Below are positions 5,847-11,504 of a stretch of 11,504 nucleotides of DNA, in pieces; the stretch's first letter is position 1; each line of letters begins with the position of its first letter. The position numbers and the translations under genes were made by a program. This stretch comes from CAYQTE01 sp964420285. GTDB lineage: Bacteria > Planctomycetota > Phycisphaerae > Tepidisphaerales > Tepidisphaeraceae. The DNA is taken from the NCBI GenBank assembly GCA_964420285.1, contig CAYQTE010000108.1, forward strand, positions 1-11,504, read 5' to 3'. Below the pieces are notes generated by a model that was not told the origin of the DNA, did not search any database, and saw nothing but the letters and a program-made list of their open reading frames with translations.

Positions 5847-8378
5847 ATGCACCCCATGGCCGCAACGTCTCCCGCTCGCAGGCTCCGCATCATCCACTAC
5901 TTTCCGGGCATCCGCCTTGAATTGGGCGGCCCGGTCCGCGTCGTGCTGGATTTGTGCAATGTTCTATCGGCCAGAGGGCACGAGCCCATCGTCGTTACTT
6001 ACGATTCGCCCGATATCCCTCCCGACTGGAACACTCCCGGCAAGCCACAGACCATACTGATCCCGCCAGCCCTTTCCGCCAACTGGTTTGTCGGCGATAG
6101 CGCTCGGGCGATTTTCGACAAAGTCCTTGCCGGCGGCGGCGTCGCCCACCTTCACAGCCCCTGGGCCGCCAGCAACATCCAGTTCGCCCGTTCCGCCCAC
6201 GCCCACGGCGTGCCCTATGTCGTCACCATGCACGGCATGCTCAACGATTGGCCGATGTCCCAGCGCGGACCCAAGAAACGCTTCTATCTCTCCATCGCCG
6301 GTCGGCGCTATCTGCAACGCGCCGATCGCATCCACTTCACCGCCCAGGCGGAACTGGATCAGTCGTGGAAGTGGATCGAGCGCGGAACGCCGGCGGTCAT
6401 TCCCTGCATGATGGACCTTGAGCCGTACCACCGCCTGCCGGGTGCGCAACTGGCCGGGCGGGCATTTGCCTCCGCCATCGGCGACGGGCCGGTTGTGCTC
6501 TTCCTCAGCCGCCTCCATGAAAAAAAAGGCCTCGATTTGCTTATCGACGCCTTTGGCATCATCCGCGACTCCGGCTCGCCGGCCCGGCTTCTGATCGCCG
6601 GCGTCGGCACGCCCGATTACGAGGCCGAGCTGCGCAAGCAAGTCCACGAGCGCCGCCTTGAGGATCGCATTTTCTTTGTCGGCATGGTGCGCGGGGATAC
6701 CAAGCTCTCGCTCTACCAGCGCGCCGATCTGTTCGTCCTTCCCACGCGTCAGGAGAATTTCGGGCTGGTCCTCGTCGAATCGCTCGCCTGCGCAACTCCC
6801 GTCGTCACCACGCGCGGCACTGACATCTGGCGCGAGATGGAACAGGCCGGCAGCACCATCACCGAACTCGATCCCGCCAGCGTCGCCCGCGGAATTCTCG
6901 ACAGCCTGGCCGATCCCGAAAGCCTCCACCGCCGCGGCCAGCAGGGCCGTCAGTGGGTTCTGGACAATCTCGATCCCGACCGCCTGGCGCTGGAATACGA
7001 ACACCTCTACGAGCAGATGATCGACCAGCGCCGCCCTTCGGCGCCGGTCGCCGCGCCCCGGCCGATCATTCGGCATGTTGTCGCGGATCAACCGCTTCAA
7101 CAGACTCCCGCGCCGTCGGTGTCGGTGGTCGTGCTCACACACGACGAAGCGGCCAACATCCGCGACTGCCTGGCCAGTTGCGCCTGGTGCGATGACGTTC
7201 ATCTGCTGGACAGCGGCAGCACCGACGGAACCCCCGACATCGCCCGCAAGGCCGGCGCCACCGTCCATTTCCATCCCTTCCCCAGCTTCGGTGCCCAGCA
7301 CAACTGGATCATCGACCACATCCCCACCAAATACCCCTGGCAATTTCACATAGACGCCGACGAACGCTTCACGCCCGGCCTGGTCGCCGAAATGCTCCGG
7401 CGCATCGGGCCCAACGGCGCCGATCGGGATGCTGCCGGGTTTCTCGTCCCCAGCCAGATGATTTTTCAGGGCCGGTGGATTCGTCACAGCAGTGAATATC
7501 CCAACTACCAGGTGCGCCTGATCCACGTGGGACGATGCCGCTTTATCGCCTCCGGGCACGGGCAGCGCGAACAGAGTTCCGGAACCATCGGCACGTTTGT
7601 TCATCCCTACACGCATTACAATTTTTCCAAAGGAATGGCCGAGTGGTTCCGCCGCCACAATCGCTACAGCGACCACGACGCCGCCGAAGCACTGGCCGAC
7701 ATGTCCCAGCCCCTCGACTGGGCCGGAATGTTCGCCGCCAATCCCGTCTCACGCCGAAGGGCGCTGAAGCGCCTGAGCTATCGTCTACGCGGCCGGGGAA
7801 TCTGGCGCTTTCTGTTCACTTTCTTTTGCCAGGGCGGCTGGCTCGACGGCTCGCCTGGATTCCAGTACACCGTGTGCATTGCCCTCTATGAATACTGGAC
7901 CGAATTGAAAATCATCGAAGGCCGCTTCCAGCGGCGGCCGCGAATCGATCTCCTCTCGCGGCTGTTCACGGGGGCGAGCGTTGCCAAGCGCATCGAATCG
8001 GAAATCCGCCGCGCCGAATACGAAAGCCAGCAACGCCTTGATCGCAAACGCCGCTTCCGCTCCCTGGTCCGCAATGAGCCCATTCTCGGCCGGCTGCGCC
8101 GCTGGCGAGAATTTCTCCGCGATGATCTCGGGCCCGAATTGCCGTTTCGCCCGCTTTTCCAGCTCATCGGCTCCATCTTCGCCTCGAGCGTCCAGTATCG
8201 CAGCCGCGGCCTGCATTCGGCGATTGTCAGCGCCGGCACCGAATACATGACGGGTGTCCTGTACCGTGAAAAGACCGCTCGGCGGCGGGCGCTTCCGCGC
8301 AGCCAGTCCCGGCACGACGATCAACCCGCGCCCTCTCCGTCCGTCGCTTCACTGCCACACGGTGTCAATGTGATTTGA
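5847..8378 (+). CDS. Bifunctional GT4-GT2 fusion glycosyltransferase with long C-terminal tail
   Basis: One uninterrupted frame encodes two enzymes (843 residues from the ATG at 5847). Residues 12-390 are a GT4 domain: IHYFPGIRLELGGPVRVV, HLHSPWAAS, TMHGMLNDWP (His129), FLSRLHEKKGLDLL (Arg222, Lys226/227) and the E-x7-E in RQENFGLVLVES (Glu303, Glu311). A Pro/Ala-rich linker (about 395-422) leads to a GT2 domain (423 to about 690) with SVVVLTHDEAANI, LLDSGSTDGT (455-462), the metal triplet DAD (503-505), HYNFSKGMAEWFRRHNRY (590-607) and GWLDGSPGF. These resemble WaaE/KdtX-type lipopolysaccharide glucosyltransferases. Residues after about 691 form a basic tail I cannot assign. ATGs at 5799, 5847 and 5856 are all in frame, none with a Shine-Dalgarno; 5847 is a compromise. 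The stop shares one base with the next start, so the two are probably co-translated. The two domains likely add successive sugars. Confidence 0.92.
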   Translation: MHPMAATSPARRLRIIHYFPGIRLELGGPVRVVLDLCNVLSARGHEPIVVTYDSPDIPPDWNTPGKPQTILIPPALSANWFVGDSARAIFDKVLAGGGVAHLHSPWAASNIQFARSAHAHGVPYVVTMHGMLNDWPMSQRGPKKRFYLSIAGRRYLQRADRIHFTAQAELDQSWKWIERGTPAVIPCMMDLEPYHRLPGAQLAGRAFASAIGDGPVVLFLSRLHEKKGLDLLIDAFGIIRDSGSPARLLIAGVGTPDYEAELRKQVHERRLEDRIFFVGMVRGDTKLSLYQRADLFVLPTRQENFGLVLVESLACATPVVTTRGTDIWREMEQAGSTITELDPASVARGILDSLADPESLHRRGQQGRQWVLDNLDPDRLALEYEHLYEQMIDQRRPSAPVAAPRPIIRHVVADQPLQQTPAPSVSVVVLTHDEAANIRDCLASCAWCDDVHLLDSGSTDGTPDIARKAGATVHFHPFPSFGAQHNWIIDHIPTKYPWQFHIDADERFTPGLVAEMLRRIGPNGADRDAAGFLVPSQMIFQGRWIRHSSEYPNYQVRLIHVGRCRFIASGHGQREQSSGTIGTFVHPYTHYNFSKGMAEWFRRHNRYSDHDAAEALADMSQPLDWAGMFAANPVSRRRALKRLSYRLRGRGIWRFLFTFFCQGGWLDGSPGFQYTVCIALYEYWTELKIIEGRFQRRPRIDLLSRLFTGASVAKRIESEIRRAEYESQQRLDRKRRFRSLVRNEPILGRLRRWREFLRDDLGPELPFRPLFQLIGSIFASSVQYRSRGLHSAIVSAGTEYMTGVLYREKTARRRALPRSQSRHDDQPAPSPSVASLPHGVNVI

Positions 8379-9496
8379 TGGCCACACATCAGCGATTTTC
8401 CGTCCTCCACGTTCTGGCCGAATCCATCGCCAGCGGCCTTACACGTTATGTTCTGGATCTCTCCCAGGCCATGGTTCAGGCCGGCCACGAAGTCGCCGTC
8501 GCCAGCGCCGGCGGTGCCTGGCAACATCTCTTCCAGGAACGGTCCATCCCGTGGGTCAATGCCCCGCTCAACGGCGGGCCGCGGGCGCTGTTCAAATCCA
8601 TCCACGTCTTACATGCGTATTTGCGCGATCGACCCTCCAACGGCCCGGTCATCGTTCACTCCCACCATCGCAAATCCGCCATCGTCGCCCGTCGCGTCGT
8701 GGCTCGCACTGGCGGGCCGATGCTCTACACGCTGCATCTGCCCAATATCCCCATGACTTTCCCCTGGGGCTGGCTGACCGATTGGGGCGATCTCACCCAC
8801 GCGCCCAGCGAGGAAGCCCGCGACTGGCTCATCTCCGTCGGCCGGCCCTGCGACAAGATCCGACTCCTCCATCACGGCATCCACGTCGAGCGATTCCCCA
8901 TCGCCACGGCCGACGATCGCTTGGCTGCGCGAAAGCGCCTGGGGCTTTCTCCCGATCAGCCCGTCGCCGCATGGGTCGGCCGGCTCGACACTCCCAAAAA
9001 CCAGGACTGGATGCTCGATCTTGCCCGCGCCTCGGCCGTTGCCTTGCCCGATCTGCATATCCTTATGGCCGGCGACGGACCCGGCGAACCTCTTATGCGC
9101 CGGGAAATCCAGGAGCAATCGCTGGGCTCGCGCATCACGATGCTGGGCCTGTGCGATCCCCTGCCGGTCTATCAAGCCTGCGACGCCGTGCTCGTCAGCA
9201 GCGCCATCGAGGGATTCTCCTTCGTCACCGCCGAAGCCATGAGCGTCGGCCGCCCGGTCTTGCGCACTCGCGGCGGCGGGTGCCAGGCGCTGATTATCGA
9301 AGGCGTCACCGGCCGATCCGCCCCGATCGACAAATCCGCCTTTCTCGCCGCCGCTGTAACACTTCTCGGCGACCGCGCCACTCTCCCCGAGATGGGTCGC
9401 CACGCCGCCGACCACATCCGCCAGCATTTCACCTTCGACCGCCAGTTCCAGAACACGCTCACCCTCTACGATGAGCTTCTGGCCGCCCGGTTCTGA
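8378..9496 (+). CDS. Family 4 glycosyltransferase (GT-B fold)
   Basis: A 372-residue GT4 enzyme. The acceptor half runs from FSVLHVLAESIASGLTRYV (glycine-bearing loop) through VIVHSHHRKS and MLYTLHLPN. The donor half has AAWVGRLDTPKN (Arg202, Lys207), ILMAGDGPGE and the E-x7-E motif in IEGFSFVTAEAM (Glu278, Glu286), followed by GRPVLRTRGGG. This layout is standard for retaining glycosyltransferases that use a nucleotide-sugar donor. The ATG at 8378 overlaps the TGA of the fusion gene by one base (TGATG), and a TTG directly before it is less likely to be the start. No strong Shine-Dalgarno is present, which fits translational coupling to the upstream gene. It ends with a C-terminal helix at 9496 followed by about 500 bp without a gene, so it is probably the last gene of this transcript. 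Substrate unknown. Confidence 0.93.
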   Translation: MATHQRFSVLHVLAESIASGLTRYVLDLSQAMVQAGHEVAVASAGGAWQHLFQERSIPWVNAPLNGGPRALFKSIHVLHAYLRDRPSNGPVIVHSHHRKSAIVARRVVARTGGPMLYTLHLPNIPMTFPWGWLTDWGDLTHAPSEEARDWLISVGRPCDKIRLLHHGIHVERFPIATADDRLAARKRLGLSPDQPVAAWVGRLDTPKNQDWMLDLARASAVALPDLHILMAGDGPGEPLMRREIQEQSLGSRITMLGLCDPLPVYQACDAVLVSSAIEGFSFVTAEAMSVGRPVLRTRGGGCQALIIEGVTGRSAPIDKSAFLAAAVTLLGDRATLPEMGRHAADHIRQHFTFDRQFQNTLTLYDELLAARF

Positions 9497-9648
9497 AGCC
9501 CACAATCCCGCAGGCGTTTGGTTGCTAACATCCTCTGCCGAATAGGGTTACGGCCAAAATAGCGTCCTGGCACGCCCATGCGACACACCCATTTCCAGCC
9601 GGATATCGCGGTTTCGCCTCCCGATTGCGACGAAAAAACGCGCCAATT

Positions 9649-9669
9649 GTCTCGAAAAAGTTCGAAGAC
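9649..9669. repeat. Imperfect hairpin
   Basis: GTCTCGAA and TTCGAAGAC form an 8-bp stem with one bulged A and an AAAG loop. On the minus strand a T6 run (complement of the A-run near 9633) follows after about a dozen bases, too far for a typical intrinsic terminator. Function unknown. Confidence 0.4.
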
Positions 9670-9686
9670 GTGCTTAAAAAGTCTGA

Positions 9687-9703
9687 ACTCGGCCCGGCCG
9701 AGT
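9687..9703. repeat. Perfect 17-bp inverted repeat (8-bp arms, single central base)
   Basis: ACTCGGCC, a central C, then GGCCGAGT. This symmetry suits a protein dimer site better than an RNA hairpin, because the single-base centre forces the inner pairs of an RNA stem open. It lies about 190 bp downstream of the GT4 stop and about 300 bp upstream of the propeller gene. Confidence 0.5.
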
Positions 9704-9874
9704 CGATCTGGGCGCGCCGAATTGGGCCCGCCGGGGAATTCCCTACTTAATCGCTCGATAAGATCGAATTTGCCGGCCATCAGCATGGCTCTCGTCTGGC
9801 AACCAGCGGAAGACACGCCGTAAATCACTGAAGGTAACGCGGCCGGTGGCGCATTCCCTGATCGTCAACAGGCA

Positions 9875-9939
9875 TCCGGATGTAACCCGGCCAGTCCGGA
9901 TGTAACCCGGCCAGTCCGGATGTAACCCGGCCAGTCCGG
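9875..9939. repeat. Three exact tandem copies of a 20-bp unit plus a partial fourth
   Basis: The unit TCCGGATGTAACCCGGCCAG occurs at 9875-9894, 9895-9914 and 9915-9934 without any difference, followed by TCCGG (9935-9939). Twenty bases is not a multiple of three, so it is unlikely to be a coding repeat. It is close to two helical turns, so repeated sites would face the same side of the DNA. The array ends about 60 bp before the ATG of the propeller gene. A looser copy (14 of 20 bases) is found at 9827-9846, out of register. Confidence 0.9.
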
Positions 9940-9987
9940 CAACGCTACGCGGCGTGCGGCGGTATAGGATATCGACGTATCTTGATC

Positions 9988-9994
9988 GAGGAGG
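9988..9994 (+). promoter_or_regulatory. Strong ribosome binding site GAGGAGG
   Basis: GAGGAGG stands four bases before the ATG at 9999. It fixes that start over the upstream in-frame codon at 9954 and places a signal peptide at the exact N-terminus. Confidence 0.85.
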
Positions 9995-9998
9995 CTTC

Positions 9999-11378
9999 AT
10001 GAGGCGTCTCCCGCTTTTCATTGCATCGGTCTCGCTGGTTTGTCTCGGCGCGCCGACCGCGCGCGCATCTGTTACATCCGACGACCTCGGCCCCGTGCCC
10101 GATGCCAAGCAGATCGCGTACGTGGCGATGTCGCCCGATTGCCACGACATCGCAATTGCGGCCAAGACCGACAATGCTGTCGAGCTGTGCGTGAACGGCA
10201 GGCCAATTGCCGTTGCCGATGAAATCTCCAGCGCGATCTACAGCCCCGATGGCGCACATCTGGCCTATTCGGCCCGGCAGGGCAAGACTTGGAATGTCGT
10301 TCTCGACGGCAAGGGCTCATCCGTTGGGGCCCGGCCGGCGTCACAGTTGGTCTTTAGTTCGGACGGCGGCCATTTGCTCTATGTAACGCAGATAACCGAT
10401 GGCCAAGTGGTTGTGGTAGATGGGAAGAACGAGCAAACCTACAGCCGCATAACCGGGGTGGAGGTCAGCCCCACTGGATTTCATTATGCCTATGCCGCCC
10501 GGGCGAACGGCAACCAATGGAGAGTTGTGCGCGACGGCGCGGCTACCGGGCAGACTTACGTCGGCATCACGCAGATCCGCTTCAGCCCTGACGGGCAGCA
10601 TATCGCATTCGTGGGACGCCAGGCGAGCGGGGAATACATGGTGGAGCGCGATGGGTCTGTTTACGGCCCGTATCACGGGGTCTCGCCAATCCCGGTCTTC
10701 TCGCCCGACGGCAAGCACCTTACGTTCGGCGCAAACGAGCTTGATCGCGACGTGCAGCCGATGGCACAATTCGGCCCACCGCTGAAGTTCCTGTGGGTAA
10801 CGGACGGGGAGTCCGAATCGTCGTTGCCGCCATCGCAATTTCTCAGAAGCGCGGATGGTGCCCACGTTCTCGTCCTCAAGATGGAGCCGGGTGTGAACGG
10901 GATGGGGATGCCGCGGCTGTTGGTTGACGACGCAGCACAAAAAAGCGTGCTCACCGATGTGACGCTTAGCCCTGACGGAGAGCGGCTGGCCAGCGCGGGT
11001 CAGGGCATCGTTATGGTCGACGGTCAGGCGCATCGCTATCCATCCGTCGGCCCGCCGCTGTTCAGTCCGGATTCGCGCTACCTAGCCTTCGCCACGGCAG
11101 ACGAGAACGGCAACGACTGGTCGATGCACATCGACGGCAGCTCGCAGCCGGGGGCGTTGGTCGTGCCGACTACGGATCTCGTGAGGGCCGTGTGGGATCC
11201 AATTACAAAGCTCGAACAACAGCGGAGCTTCGACAACGGCCGTTCCTACAACGGTCAGATTCCCTACCATTTCGACCCCGACGGCACGCTGGTCTATTTC
11301 CGGATCGAGGGCGGCCATCTTTACCGCGTCCACTGGAAGCCGGATGATGCGTCCACGCTGCCGGCCACCAAGCCGTGA
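9999..11378 (+). CDS. Secreted PD40/WD40-like beta-propeller protein (TolB-like repeats)
   Basis: A 459-residue protein with an N-terminal signal peptide: Arg2-Arg3, a hydrophobic core LPLFIASVSLVCLG and a likely signal peptidase I site after APTARA (about residue 23). The rest is a repeat protein. Blade signatures of the FSPDG type occur near residues 45, 81, 119, 156, 195, 234, 283, 323, 355 and 425, mostly 36-40 apart, usually followed by an AY/AF strand and then a W-x-V-V-x-D-G-like segment (WNVVLDG, WRVVRDG, WSMHIDG). This matches PD40 repeats, as in the C-terminal propeller of TolB. No enzyme motif, lipobox, anchor or sorting signal is visible, so it is probably soluble in the periplasm or released. 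Such propellers often bind proteins or sugars; the ligand is unknown. It has its own ribosome binding site and a 500-bp upstream gap, so it need not belong to the polysaccharide operon. Confidence 0.88.
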   Translation: MRRLPLFIASVSLVCLGAPTARASVTSDDLGPVPDAKQIAYVAMSPDCHDIAIAAKTDNAVELCVNGRPIAVADEISSAIYSPDGAHLAYSARQGKTWNVVLDGKGSSVGARPASQLVFSSDGGHLLYVTQITDGQVVVVDGKNEQTYSRITGVEVSPTGFHYAYAARANGNQWRVVRDGAATGQTYVGITQIRFSPDGQHIAFVGRQASGEYMVERDGSVYGPYHGVSPIPVFSPDGKHLTFGANELDRDVQPMAQFGPPLKFLWVTDGESESSLPPSQFLRSADGAHVLVLKMEPGVNGMGMPRLLVDDAAQKSVLTDVTLSPDGERLASAGQGIVMVDGQAHRYPSVGPPLFSPDSRYLAFATADENGNDWSMHIDGSSQPGALVVPTTDLVRAVWDPITKLEQQRSFDNGRSYNGQIPYHFDPDGTLVYFRIEGGHLYRVHWKPDDASTLPATKP

Positions 11379-11412
11379 TTGGGACCACGATCTCGAACTC
11401 GTGGATGCAATC
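11377..11412 (+). terminator. Two-part stem-loop after the propeller gene, no U-tract
   Basis: GATTG (11377-11381) pairs with CAATC (11408-11412), and inside it CCACGA (11385-11390) pairs with TCGTGG (11399-11404). A symmetric 3x3 internal loop separates the stems, and an 8-nt loop caps the structure. It begins at the stop codon. The lack of a T-run means that termination is inferred from position alone. Confidence 0.35.
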
Positions 11413-11462
11413 CGACATGGCGCAGGCGAGCGCTGCTTCCACGGGGCGTTTGCGGCCGATCG

Positions 11463-11504
11463 CTATTGATCCACCGTTCCGGGCGCGGTGGTGTCCTTGA
11501 GATC
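11463..11504 (-). CDS. Possible C-terminal end of a gene entering from the right edge
   Basis: Reading the minus strand from the window edge gives 13 codons ending in DLKDTTAPGTVDQ and a TAG stop (11463-11465). The composition looks like an ordinary protein tail, and it would make a convergent partner for the propeller gene. Thirteen codons are far too few to identify anything, and chance is a real alternative. Confidence 0.2.
   Translation of the reverse strand, partial: DLKDTTAPGTVDQ

Larger units (their letters stand above)
9497..9998. other. 502-bp intergenic region without a convincing gene
   Basis: Short open frames on both strands (for example 9578-9823 plus and 9466-9828 minus) lack ribosome binding sites and recognisable domains. 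The left part is relatively A-rich, with runs such as GAAAAAAC near 9631, unlike the flanking genes. It holds an imperfect hairpin at 9649-9669, a 17-bp perfect inverted repeat at 9687-9703 and the 20-bp tandem repeats from 9875. No U-tract terminator for the upstream GT4 gene is apparent. The last 60 bp should carry the promoter of the beta-propeller gene, but no good -35/-10 pair is visible; TATAGGAT near 9963 is the nearest thing. Confidence 0.6.

Noticed and set aside
5964..7676. Minus-strand open frame of 570 codons opposite the fusion gene
   Set aside because: It lies wholly inside the GT4-GT2 fusion frame, whose motifs are intact. The antisense translation has no recognisable domain and reflects GC-rich codon complementarity.
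8551..9474. Plus-strand 307-codon frame inside the last GT4 gene
   Set aside because: The product is Arg/Ser/Pro-rich, out of frame with the clear GT4 protein, and lacks a ribosome binding site.
9466..9828. Minus-strand 120-codon frame in the intergenic region, with FDLIERLSREF and FELFRDNWRVF stretches
   Set aside because: Parts look protein-like, but there is no ribosome binding site or known domain, and it overlaps the GT4 3' end. It might be a gene remnant, but I cannot support that from sequence alone.
9875..9939. Tandem repeats as a small CRISPR array
   Set aside because: The copies abut directly with no unique spacers between them, and no cas gene is present.

Overview
The window is a high-GC bacterial segment dominated by genes for a cell-surface polysaccharide (O-antigen, capsule or exopolysaccharide type). 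It holds five separate glycosyltransferase genes, one of them a two-enzyme fusion, a membrane acyltransferase and an O-antigen ligase/polymerase-like membrane protein. A secreted beta-propeller protein lies to the right. The WaaE/KdtX-like glycosyltransferase domain and the ligase/polymerase protein point to a Gram-negative-type envelope. The fused glycosyltransferases and the PD40-type propeller with W-x-V-V-x-D-G repeats would fit Planctomycetota or a related group, but nothing in the window proves the phylum.

Layout: (1) 1-1966, plus strand: a GT2 glycosyltransferase cut by the left edge, overlapping by 8 bp with an acyltransferase-3 gene. (2) 1920-2825, minus strand: a second GT2 gene, convergent with the acyltransferase and overlapping its 3' end by 47 bp. 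(3) 3122-4501, plus strand: an O-antigen ligase/polymerase-like protein behind a TATAAT box. (4) 4518-5738, minus strand: a GT4 gene whose stop lies 16 bp from the end of the polymerase gene. (5) 5847-9496, plus strand: a GT4-GT2 fusion of about 843 residues whose stop codon overlaps the start of another GT4 gene (TGATG). (6) 9497-9998: 502 bp with no convincing gene, holding two inverted repeats and three exact tandem copies of a 20-bp unit. (7) 9999-11378, plus strand: an exported protein made of about ten PD40/WD40-like blades. (8) 11379-11504: a stem-loop and possibly the last codons of a minus-strand gene entering from the right.

Working together (inference): the glycosyltransferases would add sugars one by one to a lipid-linked oligosaccharide at the cytoplasmic face. 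The acyltransferase would decorate the sugars with acyl groups, and the Wzy/WaaL-like protein would polymerise or transfer the chains at the periplasmic face. No flippase (Wzx), ABC exporter, priming transferase or chain-length regulator is visible, so the locus probably continues to the left. The propeller protein has its own ribosome binding site and repeat-bearing upstream region and is probably a separate unit.

I see no tRNA, rRNA, CRISPR array, transposase or phage gene. The least ordinary items are the fusion protein with its unassigned C-terminal tail and the 20-bp tandem repeat upstream of the propeller gene. I do not see a clearly new biological system.
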